In this document: in pieces, positions 1 through 8,034 of the stretch
How positions within the stretch are numbered: the stretch's first letter is position 1
Layout: each line of letters starts with the position of its first letter
Source: an uncultured Clostridia bacterium
Lineage (GTDB): Bacteria; Bacillota; Clostridia; Christensenellales; UBA1242
Direction: 5' to 3'
Length of the DNA stretch: 19,943 nt
NCBI GenBank assembly: GCA_944380695.1
Contig: CALWII010000076.1
Location: 1 to 19,943, forward strand
Translations under genes and position numbers: made by a program
Notes under the pieces: generated by a model
Seen by the model: the letters and a program-made list of their open reading frames with translations, nothing else
What the model was told of the DNA's origin: nothing
Database searches by the model: none

Positions 1-2094
1 TGCTTCTAAGCTAGACAATGTAATGGGATGCTCATAAACTAAAGTATCTATAATGATAACAATATAAGGCATTTTCTTTTTTTTTTTTTTTATAACATCA
101 GCAGTGTAATTATATTCATCAATATCTTTTACTCTAGCCTCTCTGAACAACCTAAATCGGCGTTCCATTTCATCGAGTGCCCATTGCAGTGCATTTGCTG
201 CTTTACCAACCTCGGTTATGACTTTTGGAATTATCAAATGAGGAATACCTTCGTACGGAGTAAATTCAACTTGTTTAGGGTCAATAAGCAAAAGACGACA
301 ATCTTCTGGCGAAGCTTTGTACAATAAAGATATTATAATGTTATTCAACATAACACTTTTACCAGAACCTGTTGTCCCGGCAATCAATAAATGAGGCATT
401 TTGTTTAGTGCGCCTATTTTAGTTAATCCTGAAATATCCTTGCCAACAGCAAAAGTTAGCGGAGATTTTGCTGAAATAAATTCGTTAGACATCAACACAT
501 CTCTTATCGAAACTGTTGCAACTTTATCGTTTGGGACTTCAATCCCGACTACATTTCTTCCTGGGACAGGTGCCTCAATACGAACATCTCCCCCATTAGC
601 TTCCAATGCAAGTGCGATATCACTTGAAAGATTTAATATTTTCTTTACAGTAATTCCCATCGGCATTTCTAATTCATATCTAGTAACAGCGGGACCAATC
701 ACTACATTCTGTACTTTCGCAGGAACTCCGAACTCTTGCAATGTATTTTCGAGTATAATCGTCTTTGTTGAAATATCGTTGTCAAGCTCGCTCATATCTG
801 TCGAACGGGTGGTAACTAAATCAATTGGTGGTTTTGTGTAATGATACGGCTTAACTTCTTCAACCTCTTCGGTTGTTTCTTGTGTATCATCTAAATTAAC
901 AAAGCGCCTTTGTCTCTCAAAATTTCTTCCTTCCGCACCTGCTGTAATTCTGTCAGCCAATTCCCGTTCAGAAATCCCTTGACTTTCATTTTGAGTTTGT
1001 GGCTCTATATTGAATCTTTCTCTACCAGAATTGCGTTCATAGGTTCTGTTTCGCACTTCCAAACCATTAACTTCCTCTATTTTTGGTTCGTTAGCTATAT
1101 AATTATTTTCTTGAATAACCTCTCTTATTATATCATCTGCTTCTGAAACAAGTTGCTCTGGTTGTGCATTTGAAACGCTCATTGGTGTTGAATCAGAAAT
1201 AATTGGAGCTTCATTTTTAAGAGATTGAATGTTTCTGTCCATTTCTCGCTTAAATGTATCGTTTGTTACTCCATTTTTTACATACGCCCTTGCATTATCA
1301 GAGAAAAACTTGTTGACATCTATTTCGGGTGGAGTTAGCAGGTATTTCTTTAATTCTTCCCCTTCGAGTTTTTTAGGTGGCTTTTGCTCACTAGAAATAT
1401 TATCTTTATTAAAAATTGGTTGAGTCAATATTTTTTTAGATAACCCTAGCTTTTCCTTAATTGTTTCTTGCTTTTGTTCGGCTTTTTCAATATTGCCACT
1501 CATAACAACATTTACATTTTCAGCTTTTACTTTTTTGTTTTTATCAACTTCTTTAATCGCAAGTTTTACAGGTTTTTCTTGCACTGAATTTTTTCTTAAA
1601 TAAAGTAAAGAGTCAATGTATAGAGCTAAACTTATAACAAATGCGACGCAAAAAATTACAAATCCCCAGACAAAATTTGTTAAATACAAAACGCTCGTTG
1701 TGAAAAGTCCTATTACAATTCCTCCGGCCGTATGTTTCTTCGAATAATTAGAAGCCAAATATTCGCCAAAAGAACCGCTTTTATCCCCCACTATTGCTAG
1801 CTGAATAATGCATAATAAAAACAATATTGTAAGGTATAAAAAAATCGCATACTTTTTTGATAATTTATATTTCTTATTGTTTAACAATGCCACACCTGTT
1901 AACAATAAGCCTATAAAAATTGGATATGCAAAATAACCGAATGTGCCGAGTAAAAAATCTTGCATAAATCCTACAACATTTGTAAGTAAAAAGAAAAACA
2001 TAAAACAGGCAAACGCTATAAGCGTTATGCCTGTAATTTTCTTTGCTTTGGGTGAAAATTTTTTTGACTTTGATTGAACTTTATATTTTGCCAT
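1..2094 (-). CDS. ftsK: DNA translocase FtsK/SpoIIIE, partial (C-terminus off the left edge)
   Basis: ATP-driven, membrane-anchored DNA pump that moves chromosomal DNA through the division or sporulation septum. The frame is open from ATG at 2094 to base 1 (698 codons). Four or five hydrophobic helices lie in residues ~20-155. A polar linker (~160-420) rich in Glu, Asn and Lys follows, then the alpha/beta motor domain. The Walker A motif GTTGSGKS is near residue 571, followed by LLIDPKQVEF and then MERRFRLF. The Walker B strand MPYIVIIID is near residues 675-683. The family normally continues DE(L/F)ADLM, but here D683 is followed by TLVYEHP and the last ~15 residues do not match the family. 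A run of Lys codons made by 15 A bases lies just before Walker B. The rest of the RecA-like motor and the gamma DNA-reading domain are outside the window. The start has no Shine-Dalgarno sequence, and a promoter abuts it. FtsK and SpoIIIE cannot be told apart from this part. Confidence 0.93.
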   Translation of the reverse strand, partial: MAKYKVQSKSKKFSPKAKKITGITLIAFACFMFFFLLTNVVGFMQDFLLGTFGYFAYPIFIGLLLTGVALLNNKKYKLSKKYAIFLYLTILFLLCIIQLAIVGDKSGSFGEYLASNYSKKHTAGGIVIGLFTTSVLYLTNFVWGFVIFCVAFVISLALYIDSLLYLRKNSVQEKPVKLAIKEVDKNKKVKAENVNVVMSGNIEKAEQKQETIKEKLGLSKKILTQPIFNKDNISSEQKPPKKLEGEELKKYLLTPPEIDVNKFFSDNARAYVKNGVTNDTFKREMDRNIQSLKNEAPIISDSTPMSVSNAQPEQLVSEADDIIREVIQENNYIANEPKIEEVNGLEVRNRTYERNSGRERFNIEPQTQNESQGISERELADRITAGAEGRNFERQRRFVNLDDTQETTEEVEEVKPYHYTKPPIDLVTTRSTDMSELDNDISTKTIILENTLQEFGVPAKVQNVVIGPAVTRYELEMPMGITVKKILNLSSDIALALEANGGDVRIEAPVPGRNVVGIEVPNDKVATVSIRDVLMSNEFISAKSPLTFAVGKDISGLTKIGALNKMPHLLIAGTTGSGKSVMLNNIIISLLYKASPEDCRLLLIDPKQVEFTPYEGIPHLIIPKVITEVGKAANALQWALDEMERRFRLFREARVKDIDEYNYTADVIKKKKKKMPYIVIIIDTLVYEHPITLSSLEA
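77..91. repeat. 15-base poly(T)/poly(A) tract inside ftsK
   Basis: Fifteen T on the plus strand, read as A in the ftsK mRNA. The number of bases keeps the ftsK frame open, giving about six Lys codons just before the Walker B strand. Such a tract is prone to polymerase slippage and to assembly or sequencing length errors. Its true length is uncertain. Confidence 0.9.
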
Positions 2095-2099
2095 ACTTA

Positions 2100-2128
2100 A
2101 TTATATCATAGTAAACAATAAATAACAA
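2100..2128 (-). promoter_or_regulatory. Promoter abutting the ftsK start codon (candidate leaderless mRNA)
   Basis: On the minus strand, TTGTTA (2123-2128), a 17-base spacer and a perfect TATAAT (2100-2105). Only five bases separate the -10 box from the ATG at 2094, so transcription would start at or about the start codon. No AGGAGG-like sequence precedes this ATG. The -35 box matches TTGACA at four of six positions. Confidence 0.6.
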
Positions 2129-2168
2129 ATATGTTTTTAAGAAAAAGCATTATTTTTTTCACAAATTG

Positions 2169-2900
2169 TCAATTTTCTAATCCCGCTAAATTTTCTGACA
2201 CTGTCACTAATTCAAAACCTTGGCTCTGCAAAGTGTCTATAATTTTACCAAGAGCATCTTTAGTGCACGCAGTTGGGTGCATCAAAATTAAGTCTCCCCC
2301 TTTTGCCCCTTCAACTGCACGATTATAAATTAGATTGACATCTTGATCTCGCCAATCAATTGTATCTCTGGTCCACATAATTGTTTTATATCCTAATTCA
2401 GAAGCTACTTCAACTGTTGTATTATTGTAAGCACCACTTGGAGGAGCGAATAATGTAGGTTCAACGCCTGTAACACTTTTAATCAAATTGTGTGTAGTAG
2501 AAATTTCTTTTTTACTACTTTCTCTCGTCAATTCATCGTGGTCTTTGTGCGAGTATGCGTGATTTCCTAATTCGTGTCCCTTTTCAACCATTTCTATCAA
2601 AATGTCTTCATTGCCAGCGACCCAAGTTCCCCCAACAAAAAAAGTAACTTTCGCATTTTTTTCTTCAAGAGTCTGTAACATATCAGCCAAATATTCACTT
2701 CCCCAACAAACATTGACCATCAAACTAATCTTATTAGAAGAAGTATCCCCTTGGTATATGGCGTTTTGAGCGCTAACTTCCTGTTCTGTTCTGCTGAAAT
2801 TTACGCCAAAATAAACTGCAAGTCCAATTATTACAAGGAGTCCTGCAATACAAAGATTTACGATATATTTTCTAAAAACAAACACATTTAATTTTTTCAT
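2169..2900 (-). CDS. Polysaccharide deacetylase family protein, YlxY-like
   Basis: NodB-homology domain protein of 243 aa with an N-terminal membrane anchor or signal helix (residues ~12-33), so the domain should act outside the membrane on cell-wall or spore-cortex glycan. NodB motifs are visible in order. Motif 1 is degenerate: NVCWGSE (63-69) replaces the usual TFDDG, so the catalytic Asp is missing. Motif 2 is HAYSH with H114 and H118 as metal ligands. Motif 3 is FAPPSG (151-156), with Ala where the usual RxPxG has Arg. WTRDTIDW (176-183) and LILMHPT (204-210) follow. I recall the NV.WG and FAPPSG variants as typical of the YlxY subfamily annotated as sporulation proteins. In B. subtilis ylxY lies in the same general region as spoIIIE, as here. 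No Shine-Dalgarno sequence is evident before the chosen ATG. Catalytic activity is doubtful; the family call is firm. Confidence 0.88.
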   Translation of the reverse strand: MKKLNVFVFRKYIVNLCIAGLLVIIGLAVYFGVNFSRTEQEVSAQNAIYQGDTSSNKISLMVNVCWGSEYLADMLQTLEEKNAKVTFFVGGTWVAGNEDILIEMVEKGHELGNHAYSHKDHDELTRESSKKEISTTHNLIKSVTGVEPTLFAPPSGAYNNTTVEVASELGYKTIMWTRDTIDWRDQDVNLIYNRAVEGAKGGDLILMHPTACTKDALGKIIDTLQSQGFELVTVSENLAGLEN

Positions 2901-2954
2901 ACCATAAGCTATGTTTATCTTATAAATTTTAGAACACTATTTTATTTTTTTATA

Positions 2955-2986
2955 AAAAAACTTGCATTTTTTTCTGCAAGTTTTTT
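2955..2986. terminator. Symmetrical (bidirectional) terminator hairpin
   Basis: A perfect 12-base inverted repeat (2955-2966 with 2975-2986) whose core is CTTGCA/TGCAAG, with an 8-base loop and flanking A and T tracts. On the minus strand it can end the transcript of the 663-aa gene before the deacetylase gene. The tracts make it work in either direction. The rest of 2901-3120 holds no gene that I can see. Confidence 0.8.
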
Positions 2987-3120
2987 AATGATAATTTGTG
3001 ATGTTACAGTTAACTCTTTATATCTTGATAATTTAAGTTGGTTTTATCTTTTATAAAAGGCATAATAATAGACAGGTCTACATCTTATTATCAGAATAAT
3101 GATTGTGAAAAATTATTCAC

Positions 3121-5112
3121 TTATTTCTTTAAAATAGAATCAATCTTTGATAATATATCATTTGTTTGAGCGGAAATGTCGTCCATTGAAGTTTGCTCTG
3201 TATTAAGATAAACTTTTACTGCCTTTATTCTTTCTTCGATAAGCTTCAATTCCTCTTTTAATTCTTTCATTAACTTTAATTTTTCTTTGTACTTAGCTGA
3301 ACTTGATTCAAATTCCATTTTAGCATCGTTGTAACTGTCTTGTGTTGACAAAATAGTGCCTACTTGTTGGCCAATAATGATTTCTTTAAATTGACTAATA
3401 AATTGATGTAATTGTGTGGCTATTGACAAATAATCGTTTTTACTTTTGATTATTGGCATAAATTTATTTCCATTTACACGCTTTTTAAAATCTTGTCTAA
3501 ACAAAGAAACTTCTTGTGGGAATTGATTTCTCAATGAATTATTACCACCGGCTTTTGATTTAGGTTTTGAATCTTCTGCTAAAATTTTTGATAACTTAAA
3601 AATTACGTGATCTAAAGAGAATGTATTATTCCTTAAATTATTGCTCGTTTGACATTCTGTTTTATAAAAATTATATAAATCGCCAATCAAAAATCTTGTA
3701 TTTTCATCTTCCATCGCTTTTTGAATTAGTTCTTCCAATTTGTTGGGATTAAAAGCATCAACATAAGCTGTTGTAAATTCATTTCTATTTGCGTTATTTG
3801 CAATATAATTTTTTAATGAGTATTTAATACCTCTAGGATTTTTAACTTGATTAATTATTTTTTGTGTATCATTAAGTAAAATAGAAGACATCATAACGAA
3901 CGCTAACTGTTTGATCTCTTCTTTATCGAAACCGTGCTCGTTGTACAAAGTGTTTAAAAATTCTGTCAAAGAAGTAGCATTTTTGATGCCAGCATATTTT
4001 GCATACTCGCTTAAAATCTGTAAAAGCTTTGTGTCCTCAAAAGCCAAATTTATTTTGTCATCTGTGTTTTCAGAGTTATCTGCATTTTCATCTTCATCAC
4101 TATTATCTGGTTTTTCTAAATCTCCGGCATAAGTATCTTCAATACTCTTATCAACACTTGTTGTATCTTTTTCAATTTTGCTTTTTTTAGACTTGTTTAA
4201 GTTTTTAAAAAAAGTCTCCAAACATTTTCTCGCCGAACTTTCTGCAATTTTTGACGCTTCAATATCTTTTTGTGATATGCCTGAATTTGAAGTGCTAAAA
4301 ACAATACCTTGTAAAACATCTAAATTATTTCGGGCTGATTTTAAATCTTTTAATTTGAGTTTTATACTTTTCCTTGGTTTATTTTGCTCGTCTTTATTAT
4401 AGGCTAATATGCTATCAGGATTTTTATAGAACTTCCTCAGAAATGCGCTCTTGTCCTTTTCGGAATAGTTATCGAGTTGCGAAAAAAGTTGAACATAAAA
4501 ACTTTCACTTTTTGAAAAAATTAAGGTTGAATGTGAAAAAATATATTCGAGTTGCTCGTCGGTAAAATAAGTCCTTAAATATTTTGTAGCGTTCCCATAA
4601 GATGGTTGACATTTTTCAGCGCCCCAAAATATTATACTCATTTTAGTTTTTTTGAAAAAGTTTTCTGTTTTTTTAATGTCCTTGAAAAAGTCCAAGATGA
4701 AATATTCATACATTAAGTATTCTTTTTCAGTAACAACAATACGACTAGGTGAATTTCTCAACATTTTAATGTAATTATCACCCATACCGCACTCAATTGT
4801 AAAGAAATCTATTCTTCTCTTTATGTTATCTTTAGACCTTTTTGCAATTTCTGCTGCTGACAATAAAATATCTTGCGCCGCCGTAACTGAATTAACAGTG
4901 TCTTTTAAATAATTAAAAAGCTCTGAAATTCTGTCAAGATTCAAACTTTTAAAAGTGACTTTCGCTTTACTTATAAACTTCTCTACCATATCAATAGAGA
5001 GTTGCTTATTATATAAACCTCTTTCATCTATTCCCTTAATGTTATTAATTAAGTAATCATACACTTCAGGATTTAGCTCTCTCAATTCTTCATTGATCTT
5101 GTATTTCGTCAT
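3121..5112 (-). CDS. Hypothetical protein of 663 aa, helical, with an acidic linker and a C-terminal coiled coil
   Basis: I do not recognise this protein. It is soluble: no signal peptide and no membrane helix. The composition is typical of an all-helical protein. Roughly residues 1-300 form a Lys-rich helical part with one compact, Trp- and Tyr-containing stretch (around FWGAEKCQPSYG). A very acidic, Asp/Asn/Glu/Ser linker follows at about 330-355. A second helical part covers ~355-560. A strongly heptad-like Lys/Glu segment (YKEKLKLMKELKEELKLIEE) lies near residues 600-635. The frame extends 14 codons further upstream, but those codons overlap the promoter. The ATG at 5112 is preceded by AGGGGGA at proper spacing, so I place the start there. 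It forms its own transcription unit between tsf and the ylxY-like gene, with a terminator on each side. A structural or scaffold role is only a guess from the coiled coil. Confidence 0.85.
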   Translation of the reverse strand: MTKYKINEELRELNPEVYDYLINNIKGIDERGLYNKQLSIDMVEKFISKAKVTFKSLNLDRISELFNYLKDTVNSVTAAQDILLSAAEIAKRSKDNIKRRIDFFTIECGMGDNYIKMLRNSPSRIVVTEKEYLMYEYFILDFFKDIKKTENFFKKTKMSIIFWGAEKCQPSYGNATKYLRTYFTDEQLEYIFSHSTLIFSKSESFYVQLFSQLDNYSEKDKSAFLRKFYKNPDSILAYNKDEQNKPRKSIKLKLKDLKSARNNLDVLQGIVFSTSNSGISQKDIEASKIAESSARKCLETFFKNLNKSKKSKIEKDTTSVDKSIEDTYAGDLEKPDNSDEDENADNSENTDDKINLAFEDTKLLQILSEYAKYAGIKNATSLTEFLNTLYNEHGFDKEEIKQLAFVMMSSILLNDTQKIINQVKNPRGIKYSLKNYIANNANRNEFTTAYVDAFNPNKLEELIQKAMEDENTRFLIGDLYNFYKTECQTSNNLRNNTFSLDHVIFKLSKILAEDSKPKSKAGGNNSLRNQFPQEVSLFRQDFKKRVNGNKFMPIIKSKNDYLSIATQLHQFISQFKEIIIGQQVGTILSTQDSYNDAKMEFESSSAKYKEKLKLMKELKEELKLIEERIKAVKVYLNTEQTSMDDISAQTNDILSKIDSILKK

Positions 5113-5144
5113 TAATCTTCCCCCTAATACTTTATCACTTATTA

Positions 5145-5173
5145 AGTGTAACATTTTTTTATAATGTTGTCAA
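5145..5173 (-). promoter_or_regulatory. Promoter of the 663-aa gene
   Basis: On the minus strand, a perfect TTGACA (5168-5173), a 17-base spacer and TACACT (5145-5150). Transcription should begin near 5138, about 26 bases before the ATG at 5112. This excludes the longer reading frame that would start at 5154. Confidence 0.75.
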
Positions 5174-5206
5174 TATGGCAAATTATTAAACTTTAAATTT
5201 TTTACA

Positions 5207-5229
5207 TAAAAAAACGCTCAATCGAGCGT
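5207..5229 (-). terminator. rpsB-tsf operon terminator
   Basis: On the minus strand, ACGCTC, loop GATT, GAGCGT, then a run of seven T. It begins 5 bases after the tsf stop codon. Stem bases are 5214-5219 and 5224-5229. Confidence 0.9.
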
Positions 5230-5233
5230 CTTT

Positions 5234-5878
5234 TTACTGCATTTGTTTTGCGACTTCTTCTGCAAGATTGTCTTGTCGTTTTTCAAGACCTTCACCCATT
5301 TCATAGCGAGTAAATCTTCTAATGGAAATTTTTTCTCCTATTGTAGCGGTTGCTTCTGTTAACACAGCTTGAATAGTTTTTGATGAATCTTTAACAAATT
5401 CTTGATCAAGCAAACAAAAGTCCTTGTAAAACTTGACAACTCTACCCTCTACCATTTTGTCTACAATTGCAGCAGGTTTCCCTTCATTTAATGCTTGTGC
5501 ACGAAGGATTTCTTTTTCTTTTTCAAGTACTTCAGCTGGCACTTCATCACGAGAAACATATTTTGGATTAGCAGCTGCAATTTGCATAGCGATGTCTTTT
5601 ACAAGTGTGTTGAACGCATCTGTTCTAGCCACAAAATCTGTCTCACAATTAACCTCAACAAGAACGCCTATTTTCCCGCCCATATGAATATATGAGCCTA
5701 CAACACCTTCCGATGCAATTCTACCCTGTTTTTTTGAAGCAGCGGCAATACCTTTTTCACGAAGCCAAGTAGTAGCTTTTTCAAAATCACCATTGGACTC
5801 TGTCAAAGCTTTTTTACAGTCCATCATACCAGCGCCTGTTCTAGCTCTTAATTCGGCAACATCTTTTGCTGTAAACAT
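5234..5878 (-). CDS. tsf: Translation elongation factor Ts
   Basis: Nucleotide exchange factor that releases GDP from EF-Tu in the cytoplasm. The N-terminal UBA-like helix bundle (VAELRARTGAGMMDCKKAL, residues 7-25) is intact. The EF-Tu-contacting TDFVAR motif is at residues 80-85. At 214 aa it belongs to the shorter EF-Ts type; the E. coli and Bacillus proteins are near 283-293 aa and carry a fuller core with duplicated subdomains. An AGGAGA Shine-Dalgarno sequence precedes the ATG at 5878. It lies five bases after rpsB in the classic rpsB-tsf operon and is followed directly by a strong terminator. Confidence 0.97.
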   Translation of the reverse strand: MFTAKDVAELRARTGAGMMDCKKALTESNGDFEKATTWLREKGIAAASKKQGRIASEGVVGSYIHMGGKIGVLVEVNCETDFVARTDAFNTLVKDIAMQIAAANPKYVSRDEVPAEVLEKEKEILRAQALNEGKPAAIVDKMVEGRVVKFYKDFCLLDQEFVKDSSKTIQAVLTEATATIGEKISIRRFTRYEMGEGLEKRQDNLAEEVAKQMQ

Positions 5879-5883
5879 AAATT

Positions 5884-6783
5884 TTATTCTCCTTTTGGTT
5901 CAGTTTTTTTTGATTTTGCAGTTGGTTTTGGCTCTTCAGCTTCAGCTTTTTCGCTAGCCTTTTTAGAAGAGGTTTTTTTCTTGACTACCTTTTTTTCTTT
6001 GTCTTCTGGTTTAACATCTTCAATGCTCATTTCACTGATGGCTTGTTCCAAATTGACGGTTTCATCTTCGCTTGAATTTTCCTCATCTTTTTTCAAAGAT
6101 ACTCCTTCTTTTGCTTCAATGACTGCATTTGCAATAGCGCTTGCTATTAACTTAACAGACCTAATAGCATCATCATTGCCTGGGATAACATAGTCGATAC
6201 CAGATGGGTCACAATTAGTGTCAACAAGTCCAACCATAGGTATTTTCAAAGAAAGAGCTTCTTTAACGCAAATATGTTCAGTGCTAGGGTCAACTACAAA
6301 TATAACACCTGGCATTTCACGCATTTCTTTTATTCCACCAAGATTTTTTTCGAGTTTGTCTCGCTCTGCTCTTAAAAGAGCCACTTCTTTCTTTGGAAGA
6401 AGGTCAAACTCCCCAACTTTTTCCATTTGGTTAAGTTTGTTTAATCTTTCAATCCTTTTTAAAATAGTTTTAAAATTAGTTAAGCAACCCCCTAGCCAAC
6501 GATTTGAAACATAAAACATTCCACATCGTTCAGCTTCTTCCTTAACTGCATCTTGTGCCTGCTTTTTTGTTCCAACAAAAAGCACACTTTTACCAGAAGC
6601 AACAACATCACGAACAAACAAATATGCTTTATCAATAAGTTCACTGGTTTTTTCTAAATTCAAAATGTGAATATCGTTTCTAGCTGCAAAAATGTATGGT
6701 TTCACTTTTGGGTTACATTTTTTTGTTTGATGTTCAAAATGTAAACCTGCTTCAAGTAGTTGTTTCATTGAAATAACCGACAT
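5884..6783 (-). CDS. rpsB: 30S ribosomal protein S2 with a charged C-terminal extension
   Basis: Small-subunit ribosomal protein. The core (residues ~1-225) is typical: MKQLLEAGLHFEHQTKKCNP at the N-terminus, then NRWLGGCLTNFKT, PGVIFVVDP, EALSLKIPMVGLVDTNCDP and IPGNDDAIRSVKL. The usual length is about 240-255 aa. This one is 299 aa because of a 70-residue tail, first acidic and then rich in Lys, Ala, Ser, Glu and Pro, which is likely disordered. A strong AAGGAGG Shine-Dalgarno sequence precedes the ATG at 6783. The first gene of the rpsB-tsf operon. Confidence 0.97.
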   Translation of the reverse strand: MSVISMKQLLEAGLHFEHQTKKCNPKVKPYIFAARNDIHILNLEKTSELIDKAYLFVRDVVASGKSVLFVGTKKQAQDAVKEEAERCGMFYVSNRWLGGCLTNFKTILKRIERLNKLNQMEKVGEFDLLPKKEVALLRAERDKLEKNLGGIKEMREMPGVIFVVDPSTEHICVKEALSLKIPMVGLVDTNCDPSGIDYVIPGNDDAIRSVKLIASAIANAVIEAKEGVSLKKDEENSSEDETVNLEQAISEMSIEDVKPEDKEKKVVKKKTSSKKASEKAEAEEPKPTAKSKKTEPKGE

Positions 6784-6918
6784 ATTAAATTTTTCCTCCT
6801 TTTAGTTTTTAGTCTTCCCCGCTCCGTTTTTAGCTCTCCCAAACAACCTGCGAATGACCCATATTCACATAGGCAACAAATGGGAAATAGGACACGGGTG
6901 ATTATTTGTCTCAATGAC
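6784..6918 (-). promoter_or_regulatory. rpsB 5' untranslated leader (~135 nt), candidate S2-responsive RNA
   Basis: Between the promoter and the rpsB Shine-Dalgarno sequence lie about 135 bases with no open frame. They are richer in G and C than the surrounding spacers, with GGGAGAGC and GGAGCGGGGAAG stretches close to the ribosome binding site. Many ribosomal protein operons are autoregulated through such leaders. I could not draw a convincing secondary structure or match it to a named family, so this is a length-and-composition argument only. Confidence 0.35.
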
Positions 6919-6924
6919 TTAAAG

Positions 6925-6953
6925 AGTATAGCATATAAATAAAATAAAAGCAA
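6925..6953 (-). promoter_or_regulatory. rpsB-tsf promoter, overlapping the secF terminator
   Basis: On the minus strand, TTGCTT (6948-6953), a 17-base spacer and TATACT (6925-6930), with TG one base upstream of the -10 box (an extended -10). The -35 box lies inside the 3' arm and T tract of the secF terminator hairpin. Confidence 0.7.
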
Positions 6954-6970
6954 GTGTTTAACTTGCTTTT
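6946..6970 (-). terminator. secF terminator containing the secF stop codon
   Basis: Inverted repeat AAAAGCAAGT / ACTTGCTTTT (6946-6955 and 6961-6970) with a 5-base loop. The secF stop codon (6958-6960) is in the loop. On the minus strand the second arm runs into a T-rich stretch. Confidence 0.75.
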
Positions 6971-8034
6971 TCTGGTAAATTTTGAGCGTTGTCATCGGTT
7001 TTAATTTTCTTTTTAGGCTTGAATGATATGGTCCATAATCCCGTAGCTATAAAAATAGATGAATAAAAACTTGACAAAATTCCTAATGATATGATAATTG
7101 CCAATATTCTTATATCTCCAACACCTATAATCGACAACAATATTAAACAAAATACTGCAATAAAAGTAGTTATGATGCTACGAGGTAAAGTTTCTTTAAT
7201 AGAAGTGTTTGCTAATGTTTCATTTGAAATACCGTCGAACTTACCAGATTTTTGATTTTCTTTAATTTTACTGAAAGTGATGATATTGTTACAAGCGGAG
7301 AAACAAATAATTGTAATAATTCCAGCTACTATATTTGCACTTAAAGGTAAACGGAAAATAAGAACCAATGAGGCAACAAGTAAAATATCAATAAACATCG
7401 TCAACAAAGTTGCACAAGCAGGAGCAACACCAAATCGTAACAGCATATAAATAGCAACTAAAATCATTGTTAAAATAATAGCTAAAAATGAATTGACTAT
7501 TAATTCATTTGAAGCACTTGGTGTGGTAATTCCACCATTAATCACGGCCTCCGGTGTGTTTGAAAAATTTAGTGCATTTGTTATTTCATCTTGAAGCTTT
7601 GAGTTTGTAGTTAATATTTGCTCATAGGTTGCATCTTTAGAGTTTTGGTATTTAATCATCATAGCCTGCCCGTGGTAAACACCCAATTCAGCAATATCTA
7701 TTGTGGTTGTTTGATAGCTAACATTAGAAATATTATTTTGCGCAAAAACCTTTTCAACTTCATCTTTAAGTTTATTAAAATCACCACTATTTTCAAGATT
7801 GTAGCTTTCGGCATTTTCAATCGTTTTTTCATAGTTGGCGTAAATTTTAATTATAGAGCCACCTGTAAAATCGGTTGTCAAATTAAAACCAATGGTACTT
7901 AACAATATTACACCGACAATTATAATAGCTACAACCGGTATGAGAAACCAAAGAAAATTTTTAGTAAAATTAAACTTGGTTGAAGCAATTGTTTCATCTA
8001 ATGAGAATCTAGCACTATTAACTTTTTTAGTCAT
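6958..8034 (-). CDS. secF: Protein translocase subunit SecF
   Basis: Membrane subunit that works with SecD to drive late stages of Sec-dependent export using the proton gradient. A first membrane helix (about residues 26-47) is followed by the diagnostic GFNLTTDFTGGSI motif of SecF, a periplasmic-type loop, and five further membrane helices. The start is the ATG at 8034, preceded by GGGAGGTGAG. The frame extends further upstream to a TTG, but that would put the Shine-Dalgarno sequence inside the gene. The start overlaps the end of secD by eight bases (ATGACTAA), which points to translational coupling. Length (358 aa) is normal. It is separate from SecD, unlike the fused SecDF of Bacillus. Confidence 0.96.
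   Translation of the reverse strand: MTKKVNSARFSLDETIASTKFNFTKNFLWFLIPVVAIIIVGVILLSTIGFNLTTDFTGGSIIKIYANYEKTIENAESYNLENSGDFNKLKDEVEKVFAQNNISNVSYQTTTIDIAELGVYHGQAMMIKYQNSKDATYEQILTTNSKLQDEITNALNFSNTPEAVINGGITTPSASNELIVNSFLAIILTMILVAIYMLLRFGVAPACATLLTMFIDILLVASLVLIFRLPLSANIVAGIITIICFSACNNIITFSKIKENQKSGKFDGISNETLANTSIKETLPRSIITTFIAVFCLILLSIIGVGDIRILAIIISLGILSSFYSSIFIATGLWTISFKPKKKIKTDDNAQNLPEKAS

Noticed and set aside
401..841. Plus-strand open frame of 146 codons
   Set aside because: It is antisense to the conserved FtsK motor domain; it is a shadow of that gene.
3000..3120. Small inverted repeats (AGAC/GGTCT and GTGAA/TTCAC) downstream of the 663-aa gene
   Set aside because: Stems are only four to five pairs and expected by chance in such AT-rich DNA; no family resemblance.
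6765..6995. A 76-codon open frame on the minus strand across the secF-rpsB gap
   Set aside because: It overlaps the rpsB promoter, leader and start in another frame, has no ribosome binding site and resembles no protein.
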